Positions 25,177 to 34,220 of a stretch of 59,041 nucleotides of DNA are shown here, one piece after another (position 1 is the stretch's first letter; each line of letters starts with the position of its first letter). Below the pieces are notes generated by a model that was not told the DNA's origin, did no database searches, and was given only the letters and a program-made list of their open reading frames with translations. Source of the stretch: Gemmatimonadota bacterium (GTDB lineage Bacteria > Gemmatimonadota > Gemmatimonadetes > Gemmatimonadales > GWC2-71-9); the NCBI GenBank assembly GCA_003221035.1, contig QHUB01000024.1, positions 1 to 59,041 of the forward strand, given 5' to 3'. A program made the translations under genes and the position numbers.

Positions 25177-27051
25177 TTACTTCGTGAGGCGGCGCATCAC
25201 GCGGCCCAGACTGTCGGTCGCGGCGCCACTGAGCCAGAAGCCCGCGTGCTCGCTGAAGATGGCGAATCGCAACCTCGGCAATTGCGCCGGCGCGAAGCTC
25301 TCGCGCTCCGGATCGAGTCCGAGCGCCGAGAGCGCGGAGATGCCACGCGCCTGGTAGCGGCTGAGCAGCGTCCGCGGGTCGCGGGTGGGAATGTCACGGA
25401 GCCAGAGCAATACGGGAGCGTCCGGGCTCGACAATCCCCGCAACAGGCCGAGCGAGAACCAATCGGCCGGCGCGGCCGTCGCGCGAAACGCAAAACGCAG
25501 ATCAGGACGCATCCGCTTCATCTCGACACCGAGCGCCAGCGCGCGCTCGGCCACTGCGGCTTCGAGCGCCGTGTAATACGCGCTCAACCATCCGCGCTCG
25601 AGCAATGTGTCGTACCGCAGCGGCGCTGGCAGCGCCAGCAGACGATGCAGCTCGGCGGAATCAAGGCTCATCGCCGTGAGCCCAACGCGGTAATCCGAGT
25701 CGCAGAATCCACTGCCCTGGTACATCGCCATCGCGCTGTCGAGATCGAGAGCGACGCCTGTAAGCACATCGGGCGCGGGCCTCGGCCCGCCAAGGTGTGA
25801 GAGAACGCGGTAGGTCGGCCGCAACGCATTGCGCCAATAGAGCGAATCGAGGCCGCAGGGAATCGGCATCAGCTCGCCATGACGGTTGAGTTCGTCGGAG
25901 CTGCCGACATTCGGTGCCGCGGGAGTCAGCAGGCGGCGAGTGGAGATCGGTGCGGGCCCCACCGCCGCCGGCAGTGCAACGAGCGAGACGGCAGGAAACC
26001 AGTGCACGCTCGTCGCCTGCAACCGATCTCCCGTCACTTTCCACAGGCTGCGGGTGCTGAGCGTGTCGGCGAGTGCCGCTTCTGGAATCTTGGTCGCGAG
26101 GGCGTTGAGCGCAGCCACATCCACGAAGCCGAGGAGCGAATCGAGTGAATAGAGTGCAAACCGGCTCCAGAGCACCCGCATTCCCTGGCGTGCGATCCAG
26201 CTCGGCGCCACAATGCCGCTTGCCGTCGATGCGGGCCGAGTCGGCAGGTCGGGCAGCACTGTCGGTGAGGACCCCGTCGGTGGCGCCAGCTGCGGCGGAT
26301 GGATCGCGACAGGCTGCGGTGCGTTCGCCAGGTGCAGCGGCACCGGATGAACCGCGGCGCCGACGGTGGCCCACTCCGCCGGCCGCCGCGTCCAACGCGC
26401 CAGCGCCACGAGGAAGTCGCGCGTCCGCGCATCGGCGTCGATCGAGCTCAGCAGACTGCGGCTGGCGACGAGAATCAGGCCGCCGCCGCCGGCGCGACTT
26501 GCGGCGACCAATGCGCTGCCGCCGGCACGTGCGAGCGTTTGGCTGCGGTCACGGACGGTCAGAATGCGGTTTCTGCCCGCGGGAAATGGTTCGAAGCCCG
26601 CATTGTCCAGCGCGGAATGCGGCATAGGCGTCGCAGGCGATTCGAATGACTGCGTTCCAACGGCGATGCCTGCACCCGCTGCTGCGAGCCATTGGTTCAT
26701 GACCCAGCGGTCGAGGCCGCCATCGCCGTCCGTGTAGCCGAGCACGACGACGGCATCGCGCCGGACCCATTCGTTCAGGATCGCCAGGTCGCCGACCGTC
26801 AACGCATCGGAGGGACTCTCGGGCTCGCGGCCTCCGAGCACGAGCACAGTGCGATAGCGCACCAGGTCCAGACGAGTGAGGTGCGGATAGAAGCGGCGGT
26901 ACTCGACGCGATAGCCGGCCGCGTGCCACGGCGCGGCCGTGGTCTCGAGCGTCAGCGGATCGGAGAGGGTGAGATCAAGAACGAGAAGGCGGCGCGACTC
27001 CGTTTGGCATGCCGCGCTGAGCACCAGCAGGAGAGGCCACAGCCGCCTCAC
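25177..27051 (-). CDS. large unknown lipoprotein, 624 residues
   Basis: A lipoprotein signal (MRRLWPLLLVLSAAC) is followed by an alpha/beta domain of about 200 residues (LLVLDLTLSDPLTLE, RTVLVLGGREPES, AVVVLGYTDGDGG), resembling glutamine-amidotransferase-like or DUF4350-like folds without a visible catalytic Cys triad. A Pro-rich linker leads to a C-terminal part of about 340 residues that may be a barrel of glycosidase type (GVALDLDSAMAMYQ, GLTAMSLDSAEL). I cannot assign a function. Its start overlaps the P1-peptidase stop by 4 bases, so it ends a three-gene unit with kinase and peptidase. Confidence 0.7.
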   Translation of the reverse strand: MRRLWPLLLVLSAACQTESRRLLVLDLTLSDPLTLETTAAPWHAAGYRVEYRRFYPHLTRLDLVRYRTVLVLGGREPESPSDALTVGDLAILNEWVRRDAVVVLGYTDGDGGLDRWVMNQWLAAAGAGIAVGTQSFESPATPMPHSALDNAGFEPFPAGRNRILTVRDRSQTLARAGGSALVAASRAGGGGLILVASRSLLSSIDADARTRDFLVALARWTRRPAEWATVGAAVHPVPLHLANAPQPVAIHPPQLAPPTGSSPTVLPDLPTRPASTASGIVAPSWIARQGMRVLWSRFALYSLDSLLGFVDVAALNALATKIPEAALADTLSTRSLWKVTGDRLQATSVHWFPAVSLVALPAAVGPAPISTRRLLTPAAPNVGSSDELNRHGELMPIPCGLDSLYWRNALRPTYRVLSHLGGPRPAPDVLTGVALDLDSAMAMYQGSGFCDSDYRVGLTAMSLDSAELHRLLALPAPLRYDTLLERGWLSAYYTALEAAVAERALALGVEMKRMRPDLRFAFRATAAPADWFSLGLLRGLSSPDAPVLLWLRDIPTRDPRTLLSRYQARGISALSALGLDPERESFAPAQLPRLRFAIFSEHAGFWLSGAATDSLGRVMRRLTK

Positions 27052-28253
27052 TTTTGCGGCTCGACCAGCCGATTGTACTTCTGCAGCGCGGCACGCAAGC
27101 GGTCGTGGGGCAGGCCGTAGACGCGCATGCCGTTCGCACCGGTCATCGTTTCGGCCGCGACCATCGCATTGACGATGGCTTCCTCCGTCGCGTCCACCGT
27201 GGCCTCGAACAGCGGCGTGATGCGTTCATTCGGCAGCATCGTCACGGTGACGTTCGCATCGGGCTTGGCGGCGCCGGGATTGGCGGTCGAGAACGCGACG
27301 AAAATGTCGCCGGAGGGATTGCCGCCGAGGCCGCCAAGCCGGCCGACTGCCAGCGAGGCGCGCTTCGCGATGCGCTTGAGCTGGTGCGGCAGGAGCGGCG
27401 CGTCGGTCGCGATCACGATGATGATGGAGCCCTTGTCCGCATCCGCGCAGCGGCGGCCGTTCGCCGGGAACGGAACTCCCGGGATCGAATCCCGGCACGG
27501 CAGCAGATCGGGGATCTCTTGTCCCACCGGAACGCCGGCAATCGAAAGCCGTGGGCGCGAGCCGTAGTTGCATTGCACGAGCACACCGACCGTGTACCCC
27601 CCGAGCGGCGCGGGGAGCCGCCGCGATGACGTGCCGATGCCGCCCTTGAACTGATTGCAGATCATCCCCGTCCCCCCGCCCACGGCGCCCTCGACGACCG
27701 GGCCGCCGCGCGCGCTGTCGAGCGCGGCAAAGACATTCTCCTTCTTCACGTGGAAGCCGTTGATGTCGTTCAACGCGCCATCCCAGGTCTCGGCCACGAT
27801 CGGAAGCGACCAGTCGAACTCGAATCCTTTGCGCACGAGCCACTCGATCACGGCGTCACGGACGATCCCGACGCTGTGCGTGTTCGTGATCATGATGGGC
27901 CCGGCGAGGAAGCCCGATTCCTCGAGCCAGGTCGTGCCGGTCATTTCGCCGTTGCCGTTGAGCGTGAACCAGCCGCCGAACACGGGATCGCCGTTCGTCG
28001 CGCCGCGCGGGAAGACGGCGGTCACGCCGGTGCGGACCGGGCCCTGACCGACGACCAGCTTGCCCTGTCCGCGAACGATCGTGTTCTGTCCCACGGTGAC
28101 GCCGGCGACGTCGGTGATCGCATTGAGCGGACCGGGCGGCGTGCCACCAAACGGAACCCCGAGATCGCGCGCGCGCGGACGCGCCGGGGGTGCCTGCGCG
28201 GATGCCGTCGTGGCCGCGAGAGCGAAGGTGATCAAGAGCGTGCGTATCGTCAT
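27048..28253 (-). CDS. P1-family peptidase (DmpA-like, S58)
   Basis: From the ATG at 28253 this is 401 residues with a secretion signal (TIRTLLITFALAATTASAQ). The DmpA fold is clear: ITDVAGVTVG near the N-terminus, TNTHSVGIVRDAV, then GGGTGMICNQFKGGIGTSSR, where self-cleavage before the nucleophilic Ser is expected, and FVAFSTAN late. Members are L-aminopeptidases or D-esterases; the substrate is unknown. ATG overlaps the kinase stop by 4 bases. An exported hydrolase coupled to a soluble kinase is notable. Confidence 0.88.
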   Translation of the reverse strand: MTIRTLLITFALAATTASAQAPPARPRARDLGVPFGGTPPGPLNAITDVAGVTVGQNTIVRGQGKLVVGQGPVRTGVTAVFPRGATNGDPVFGGWFTLNGNGEMTGTTWLEESGFLAGPIMITNTHSVGIVRDAVIEWLVRKGFEFDWSLPIVAETWDGALNDINGFHVKKENVFAALDSARGGPVVEGAVGGGTGMICNQFKGGIGTSSRRLPAPLGGYTVGVLVQCNYGSRPRLSIAGVPVGQEIPDLLPCRDSIPGVPFPANGRRCADADKGSIIIVIATDAPLLPHQLKRIAKRASLAVGRLGGLGGNPSGDIFVAFSTANPGAAKPDANVTVTMLPNERITPLFEATVDATEEAIVNAMVAAETMTGANGMRVYGLPHDRLRAALQKYNRLVEPQK

Positions 28254-29101
28254 GGTGTCACCGCATGAGGGAGCAGAGCGTGGCGCATGTCGGCGGCGGT
28301 CTGCCAACGCGCTTCGCGCGCCTTTGAGAGTGCTTTCAGGACCGCGTCGCTCAAGTCGCGCGGAACGTCGCGCCGCAACTTGCGCAGGTCGGGCGGGTTG
28401 GCGTGCTGCTGCATGTCGAGTACGGCCGCCGCACTCGCCGCCGAGAAGGGCGGCCGTCCCGCCAGCGCCTCGAACAGCACGATCCCCAGCGAGTAGAGGT
28501 CGGTCCGGCCGTCGATGTCGGGAGAGCCGCCGGCCTGCTCGGGACTCATGTATTCCTCCGTGCCGACAACGAAGCCGCTGCGCGTGACGCGATCCTCCCC
28601 CGAGCTTGCGATCGCGCGCGCAATCCCGAAGTCCACCAAGATTGCGCCGCTGCCCTCGGCCGAGAGCACAATGTTGTCGGGTTTGATGTCGCGATGGGCG
28701 AAGCCGTGCGCGTGGGCGTATCCCAGCGCCTCCAGAACGTCGTTGGCTACTTGGACGGCGCGGTCGACCGGCAGCATGCGCTCGCGCCGCATCACCTGGC
28801 GCAGCGTTTCACCCGCCACGAACGGCATCACGAACCAGAGCAGGTAGTCCGTTTCCCCGGAGTCGAGCAGCGGCGCAATGTGGGGATGATTGAGGGTCGA
28901 GGCGTAGCGGATCTCGCGCAGGAAGCGGTCCGCCGCCACCGACACGGCAAGCTCGGGGTGCAGCACCTTGATCGCGACCCTGTGGCCCTCCTTGTCGAGG
29001 GCTCCGTACAGCGTCGCGTTCCCGCCCCGGGCGACCTCGGTGATGACGTTGTAGCGCTCGCTGAGCGCCTGGCGCACGCGGTTGATGAGTTCGCGAGCCA
29101 T
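28250..29101 (-). CDS. soluble Ser/Thr protein kinase
   Basis: Taking the ATG at 29101 (MARELINRVRQAL) the product is 283 residues, essentially only a kinase domain. Motifs: glycine loop VARGGNATLYG (variant), VAIKVLHPE lysine, HRDIKPDN, DFGIARA, TEEYMSPEQ and the late Arg in KAREARWQTAADM. No transmembrane segment or sensor domain follows. It heads a unit with the P1 peptidase and the large lipoprotein, which may be its targets or co-regulated products. Confidence 0.9.
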   Translation of the reverse strand: MARELINRVRQALSERYNVITEVARGGNATLYGALDKEGHRVAIKVLHPELAVSVAADRFLREIRYASTLNHPHIAPLLDSGETDYLLWFVMPFVAGETLRQVMRRERMLPVDRAVQVANDVLEALGYAHAHGFAHRDIKPDNIVLSAEGSGAILVDFGIARAIASSGEDRVTRSGFVVGTEEYMSPEQAGGSPDIDGRTDLYSLGIVLFEALAGRPPFSAASAAAVLDMQQHANPPDLRKLRRDVPRDLSDAVLKALSKAREARWQTAADMRHALLPHAVTP

Positions 29102-29129
29102 CGCGGCAGAACGTGCGCTCCATGACTGG

Positions 29130-29165
29130 AAAAAGGAAGGGCGGCTCCGGAGAGCCGCCCCTTCC
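29130..29165 (-). terminator. terminator for the repeat-lipoprotein gene
   Basis: GGGCGGCTC and GAGCCGCCC form a 9-base perfect stem around a 4-base loop, extended by GGAA/TTCC. On the minus strand it is followed by five Ts. It lies 30 bases past the stop at 29195 and just before the kinase start at 29101. Confidence 0.85.
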
Positions 29166-29194
29166 AAGGTGATGGCTGTTGCCGCGCTAGGGCG

Positions 29195-31561
29195 TCAACT
29201 GGCCGTGCCGCAGACGGCAAGGAATCGCACGTTGTGGGCGACCTCGTCGAGATTCTTCACAGCGCTCAACCAGACGCCGGTTTCATTGCTGAGGCCCACT
29301 GTCCCGGGAGCGGATTCCTGTAGGCGCGTGTTGAAGTCCGCACTTCCTTCACCGACTACCTGCGCACCACCGCCGAGCACGACCTTCCCCGCGGGGCACG
29401 GGACCGCGTTCCGATTGAAACCGCCGTTGGCCCCGAGCGGCGTTGAGGCGCCGCTGACCACCTCGTAGCCCGACAGCATGTACGTACATACCGCGAACAG
29501 TCGCATCGTATGCGCAGCCGCATCCTGGTTGCGCGCTGATACCAGCCACACGCTCGTTTCGTTGTTGACGCCAACCGTCCCGGGGGCGGACTCTTGCAGG
29601 CGCGTGTCGAAATCGGTTGTGCCTTCCCCCGTAACCTGGGCGCCGCCGCCGAGTACGACTTTCCCAGCCGGACACTGGACGGCGTCGCGTGCGAAGCCTC
29701 CTGCCGCAATGGCGACATCCTTGGTCACGACCTCATATCCGAACGGCGCCGTTCCGCACGTCGCGAAGATCCGGACATTGTGCGCGGCACCATCCTCGTT
29801 GTCGATGGAGGCCAGCCAAACGCTCGTTTCATTGTTGATGCCGACCGTGCCCGGCGCGGATTCCTGCATCCTGGTATTGAAATCAGCGGTGCCTTCGCTG
29901 ATCACTTGTGTGCCCCCGCCGAACACGACCTTACCCGCCGAGCATTGCGCGGTGCTACGTGCGAAACCCACCGTCGCCGGCACGGGGATCGCGTCCGTCG
30001 TTGAGACTTCATACGCCGCCAATGCACTCGCCGTGCCCACCGCGGTGATCATCTGCGGGCTGTTGGTCACGTAACCGGTCGTGACCTGGATCGTGTTCAC
30101 CCCGACGCCCAGCCGCCACGTCACATCGGCGACGCCACTGGAGTTCGTGTTGGCCGGGCACGTCGGACCTTCCTCGCAGGTCGCCGTGCTGACTGTACCG
30201 CCGCCGCCGGTGACCGTGAACGTGACCGACTGGCCGACGACCGGGAACGATGTTTCGTGGTGAGTGGTCCGGACTTGCACCGCCGCATCGATGGTCGATC
30301 CTGCGGCCGCGCTCGCGCCGTCGCCGGCCGTGACCGTCATCGCCGCGCGCCGCGCATAACCGAATCGGCTGAACCCGCTCGTGTTGCCGCCGGCACCGAA
30401 ATCCACCGCATGCAGCGCCTCGGGCTGGAGCACTCGGCCGATCGCGTGCGCGACGGCATAGAGACCGGCTTTGGCGACGTCACCGATGCGGCCCGACCGG
30501 AAGGCCGCGCCAATCGATGGTGGCGTGGCGCCGAAGTTTTCGCAGTGCAGGAATGGAGCGGGCACTTCGTCGAGCGGCACGGCGGAGCCAAGCAACACGC
30601 CAGCAACTTCCTCACGCTTGTGCAGCTGGAACGGATGCTGGTTGTCGTGCCCGATGTCAGCCGGGAATTGGAAGCACACGCCGGCAGTCACCGGCAGCGC
30701 GAACGGCAGATCCGTGCCGTCTGGTCCGAGTGTGTGGAGATCAGGATCGGTGCGGAACCGGTAGCAACCCTCGAGCTCCTCGAGCCCGCTCTGGAGGCAG
30801 CTCGTCGCCGAACCGCCGTCATTGACTGGAATGCGCTCGATGATCACGACCACCTGCGTGACGCCGGGGGGCAGCCACCCATTCGGGAAGTGCGCGCCGG
30901 CAGAGCCCGTATTCGTCGTGACGTCGAGTCCCGTGGGCGGCAGCACCGCGGGTACTACCTGCTCCACGCGGTCGCTGGAATTGCCCGAACCAAACGCGCC
31001 CTGCTCGATGCGAACCTTGATCGGAAGCGTGCGCCCGTCCTGGAAGACGTAGACGTCGCCGGTCTTGGCATTCTTCACCCCGCCCAATACCGGGTCGATG
31101 TCGAGTGTGCCAAGGACGGTTCCTTTCGCGGCCCCGCGCACGAGGATGCGGTAGAAGCTGGCCGCATTCAGCAGCGATGCCTTCGTGTCCCAGTTCAACT
31201 GGTACTGCTCGTTCGACGCATCGAGCGTCATGTTCACTGGTCCCAGCACTCGAACGGTCCCGCTCTTGCAATTCGCTGTCGCGAGTGAGACGAGATCGGT
31301 GGCGTTCAGCTCACAGATCTCGACCGTCGGCGCAAGCTTCGCGTTGAACTTGCCGACATCGAAGAACGGAGTGTTTACGGGACTGGGAACGAGTGGAGGG
31401 AGGAAGAAGAAATCTTTGTTACCATTGCCTAACGCATCGAGATGTGCACCATCGGAGATCAGCGTGTTCATGGCCGGCTGATTCGGCTGTACTGAGGAGT
31501 CGGTTCTACATGCGGCGAGACCGACGACGGCGACAGCAACAACGAGCGAAACTTGCTTCAT
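29195..31561 (-). CDS. lipoprotein with Ig-like domain and three tandem C-terminal repeats
   Basis: From the ATG at 31561 (AGGAG 6-9 bases upstream) the product has 788 residues. MKQVSLVVAVAVVGLAAC is a lipoprotein signal. The first 400 residues are beta-rich and unassigned. A Big_1-like Ig domain spans about 405-515 (GQSVTFTVTGGGGTVS, GVADVTWRLG). Residues 516-788 are three copies of a 90-92-residue unit with two Cys each and the core GGGxQV-x3-EG-x2-DF-x-TR-x-QESAPGTVG. The unit is not one I know. It is probably surface-exposed, perhaps adhesive. Confidence 0.8.
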   Translation of the reverse strand: MKQVSLVVAVAVVGLAACRTDSSVQPNQPAMNTLISDGAHLDALGNGNKDFFFLPPLVPSPVNTPFFDVGKFNAKLAPTVEICELNATDLVSLATANCKSGTVRVLGPVNMTLDASNEQYQLNWDTKASLLNAASFYRILVRGAAKGTVLGTLDIDPVLGGVKNAKTGDVYVFQDGRTLPIKVRIEQGAFGSGNSSDRVEQVVPAVLPPTGLDVTTNTGSAGAHFPNGWLPPGVTQVVVIIERIPVNDGGSATSCLQSGLEELEGCYRFRTDPDLHTLGPDGTDLPFALPVTAGVCFQFPADIGHDNQHPFQLHKREEVAGVLLGSAVPLDEVPAPFLHCENFGATPPSIGAAFRSGRIGDVAKAGLYAVAHAIGRVLQPEALHAVDFGAGGNTSGFSRFGYARRAAMTVTAGDGASAAAGSTIDAAVQVRTTHHETSFPVVGQSVTFTVTGGGGTVSTATCEEGPTCPANTNSSGVADVTWRLGVGVNTIQVTTGYVTNSPQMITAVGTASALAAYEVSTTDAIPVPATVGFARSTAQCSAGKVVFGGGTQVISEGTADFNTRMQESAPGTVGINNETSVWLASIDNEDGAAHNVRIFATCGTAPFGYEVVTKDVAIAAGGFARDAVQCPAGKVVLGGGAQVTGEGTTDFDTRLQESAPGTVGVNNETSVWLVSARNQDAAAHTMRLFAVCTYMLSGYEVVSGASTPLGANGGFNRNAVPCPAGKVVLGGGAQVVGEGSADFNTRLQESAPGTVGLSNETGVWLSAVKNLDEVAHNVRFLAVCGTAS

Positions 31562-31700
31562 GGACGCTCCTGCGCGACACATTGGACCCGCGATGTGTTG
31601 GCGCGTCTAGGGAGCGCCGCTACGACGGGCGGACTTTGCAGACCGGACGCTCTTAAACATCTCTCCGGGTGAACGCGGACGCTAGACCGGCGACCTTCGC

Positions 31701-31722
31701 CCCTGTGATCTAGATCACAGGG
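31701..31722. promoter_or_regulatory. perfect 22-bp palindrome with CRP-type core
   Basis: The 22 bases are perfectly self-complementary, and the central 16 read TGTGATCTAGATCACA, identical to the ideal CRP-type site (TGTGA-N6-TCACA). It lies in the 169-base gap between the kinase-TPR gene and the repeat lipoprotein, 140 bases before the latter's start. It could control that gene. As an RNA it would form a 9-base stem with a CTAG loop, followed on the plus strand by ATGATTTTTT, so a plus-strand terminator is the alternative, although no plus-strand gene is seen here. Confidence 0.6.
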
Positions 31723-31730
31723 ATGATTTT

Positions 31731-34220
31731 TTACTGGGCGCCAATCAGTGCCTTGAACCGCGGATCGTCCTGAATGGGCCGCCACCACCAGTGCACGATC
31801 TTGCGGAAACCCTCACGGTGCTTGGGGTTGGCCACGAGATACTCGTCGAGGAGGCGCAGCGCTTCGTCCTTGTCGCCGAGCATCACGCGCGCCATCGCCT
31901 CGTAGCCGAGCAATTCTTTCTGCGGATCGATGTCGGCGTTGCCCTTCGAGCGCTCGAGGACATGCCTGGCACTATCCGGAAGGCCCGCGCGGGCGAGCAC
32001 TGCCGCGACAAAAATGTGTTGGAAGTTTTCCTGATACGGCCGATTGCCTTCCGGTGAGAGGCGCACCGCCTCGTCCGCGAGCTGCCAGGCCGCGGGGACA
32101 TCCGGATCGGCGGCATTGGTCGTCATCATCATCAGCTGGCACTGCACGAACAACGGATTGGCGGGAAACCGGCTGCGTCCTTTGCTGCACCAGTCGGCAG
32201 CCGGCATGAACAGCTCGAGGTCGTACGAGGTCACGAACAGCCGGAACAGAATGGCCTCGGCGGATCCGAGGTAGGCGTCCTGCTCATAGGCCGTCCGCGC
32301 AGCGCGGTTGGCCTCGACGAGATCGCGGCGCTGATAATACAGGACCGACAGCACATTCCACGCGCCGACCTGCATGGGGTTGAGCCGGGTGGCGCTCTCG
32401 AGATCGCTCTGGGCGGCGGCGACCAGCTTGTCCGCGGCCGCCGGATCCGGCTCGAGGCCGCGCGAGAAGCGCGTGAACAGCAGCGTGCCGCGCACTTCGA
32501 GGGCATCGGGGTTTTGGGGGTTCGCACGCACAGCCTGGTTCGCATGATCGAGTCCGATCGTCAGCCACTTGTCTGCCTGGCGCGGCTCTCGCTCGAGGCG
32601 CGAACGGAGCAAAGCGGTTCGCGCTCGCGCCACTGTCGGCGTCGGCCAGGTCTTGTCGGCTTGTTCGGCCGCGCGGAGCAGCGAGTCGGCGCGCTCATAC
32701 AGCGTTGCCGCGGCCGCGGGATCGGATACCCGGGCGACGTCGCCGTCCTTCTGCAGTTTCAACCCTTGCTGGAGGAGCGTCCACGCGTCCACGCTGTTCG
32801 TGCCCGCCCGCTCTTCGCGCAGCCGGACTTCGTCGCCGAGTCGCTCGCGCAGGAATACGGCCGCCTGGCTCGCCACGGTGTCCCGCATGGCCAGCGGCGC
32901 GTTCAGTGGCAGCTCGAAGCTCTGGCGCCGCACGTCTACACCGCTCGCGCCGTCTACCAGCCGCACCGTCACCCGCGCGCGTGTGCCCACGGGTTCCACT
33001 TCTCCCTCGACGAGGGTACCGGCTCCGAGCGCCCGCGCGACCGAGTCCCTCGGCGCGTCGCGGCCGCGGAACGGCGCGACGCCGTTGCGCGACACCACAT
33101 CGAGCGCCCGGATCGCGCCGAGCTGATCGATCAGCGATTCGGTCAAGCCGTCGGCGAGGTAGCGCAGCGAGCTGTCGCGGCTCAGATCGTCGAAGTAGAG
33201 GACGGCGACGCGATTCTGCGTGAGCCCGCTCGAGCCAGCCGCACCGTTTCGCTTGCGGGGACCGAACAACAGCCACGCGCCGACAATGACGGCCAGCATG
33301 CCGAGGCCGATACCGACGGTGAGGGAACGCCCCGCACGGGAACGCGTCGGCCGGCGCGCGGCGGTCACGCGCGAAACCTGTCCCGTGCTCGCCACGGTGA
33401 GCGCTTTGGCGAACTCGCCCGACGTTTGATACCGGTCGGCCGGCACTTTTTCCAGTGCCCGCTCGATCACCGTCTCGAGCTCGTCTGGAATGGCATCGCG
33501 CACGATCTTGAGACGCGGGACCGCATCGAGCGAGTGGCGCGCCATGATCGCTTGCGCCGTCGGACCGGTGAAGGGTGGCTGGCCGGCCAGGGTCTCGTAG
33601 AGCACGCACGCGAGACTGTAGATGTCGCTGCGCCGGTCGACCTGCTCCGAACCCGAGGCCTGCTCGGGAGGCATATACGCCGGCGTCCCGATCGCGAGCC
33701 CCGTCTGCGTGAGCTTGTCGCCGCCCGCCGCGCTGACGGCGCGCGCGATGCCGAAATCGGTCACGATGGCGTGACCACCCGAGAGCATGATGTTCTCAGG
33801 CTTGATGTCGCGGTGCACGACGTCGTGACTGTGGGCGTACGCGAGCGCTTCCGCCACTTCCTTTGCGATGTGCAGCGCATCGTCCACCGGCAATTGTGGC
33901 TCGCGCTCCAGCCGGTCCCGGAGGGATTCGCCCTCGACGTAGGGCATCACGTAAAACAGCGTGCCGTCCGCATCGCCTGAATCGTAGACGGGAAGGATGT
34001 TGGGGTGCTGCAACCGCGCGGCGAGCTTGATTTCGCGCAGAAACCGCTCACGGCCGAGGGCGATGGCGATCTCGGGGCGCAACGTTTTCAGGGCGACGAA
34101 GCGCTCGTGGCGCGTGTCGCGCGCGAGATACACGAGCGCCATCCCGCCTCGTCCCAGCTCACGGTCGATGATGTAATGGGAAGGCAGCGCCGCGTTCAGG
34201 TCTGCAAACGGATCAGTCAC
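31731..34220 (-). CDS. Ser/Thr kinase with FlgO-like domain and TPR repeats
   Basis: An 829-residue protein. Kinase domain about 15-275: LGRGGMALVYLARD, VALKTLRPE lysine, HRDIKPEN, DFGIARA, TPAYMPPEQ. One transmembrane helix near 302-322. Then a FlgO/TolB-like domain (VAVLYFDDLSRDSSLRYLADGL, residues about 340-470) and a helical TPR-like region to the end, including ANPQNPDALEVRGTL. This architecture is common in Gemmatimonadota and Acidobacteriota. The extracytoplasmic part probably senses envelope state. The gene upstream encodes a related domain alone. Confidence 0.93.
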   Translation of the reverse strand: MTDPFADLNAALPSHYIIDRELGRGGMALVYLARDTRHERFVALKTLRPEIAIALGRERFLREIKLAARLQHPNILPVYDSGDADGTLFYVMPYVEGESLRDRLEREPQLPVDDALHIAKEVAEALAYAHSHDVVHRDIKPENIMLSGGHAIVTDFGIARAVSAAGGDKLTQTGLAIGTPAYMPPEQASGSEQVDRRSDIYSLACVLYETLAGQPPFTGPTAQAIMARHSLDAVPRLKIVRDAIPDELETVIERALEKVPADRYQTSGEFAKALTVASTGQVSRVTAARRPTRSRAGRSLTVGIGLGMLAVIVGAWLLFGPRKRNGAAGSSGLTQNRVAVLYFDDLSRDSSLRYLADGLTESLIDQLGAIRALDVVSRNGVAPFRGRDAPRDSVARALGAGTLVEGEVEPVGTRARVTVRLVDGASGVDVRRQSFELPLNAPLAMRDTVASQAAVFLRERLGDEVRLREERAGTNSVDAWTLLQQGLKLQKDGDVARVSDPAAAATLYERADSLLRAAEQADKTWPTPTVARARTALLRSRLEREPRQADKWLTIGLDHANQAVRANPQNPDALEVRGTLLFTRFSRGLEPDPAAADKLVAAAQSDLESATRLNPMQVGAWNVLSVLYYQRRDLVEANRAARTAYEQDAYLGSAEAILFRLFVTSYDLELFMPAADWCSKGRSRFPANPLFVQCQLMMMTTNAADPDVPAAWQLADEAVRLSPEGNRPYQENFQHIFVAAVLARAGLPDSARHVLERSKGNADIDPQKELLGYEAMARVMLGDKDEALRLLDEYLVANPKHREGFRKIVHWWWRPIQDDPRFKALIGAQ

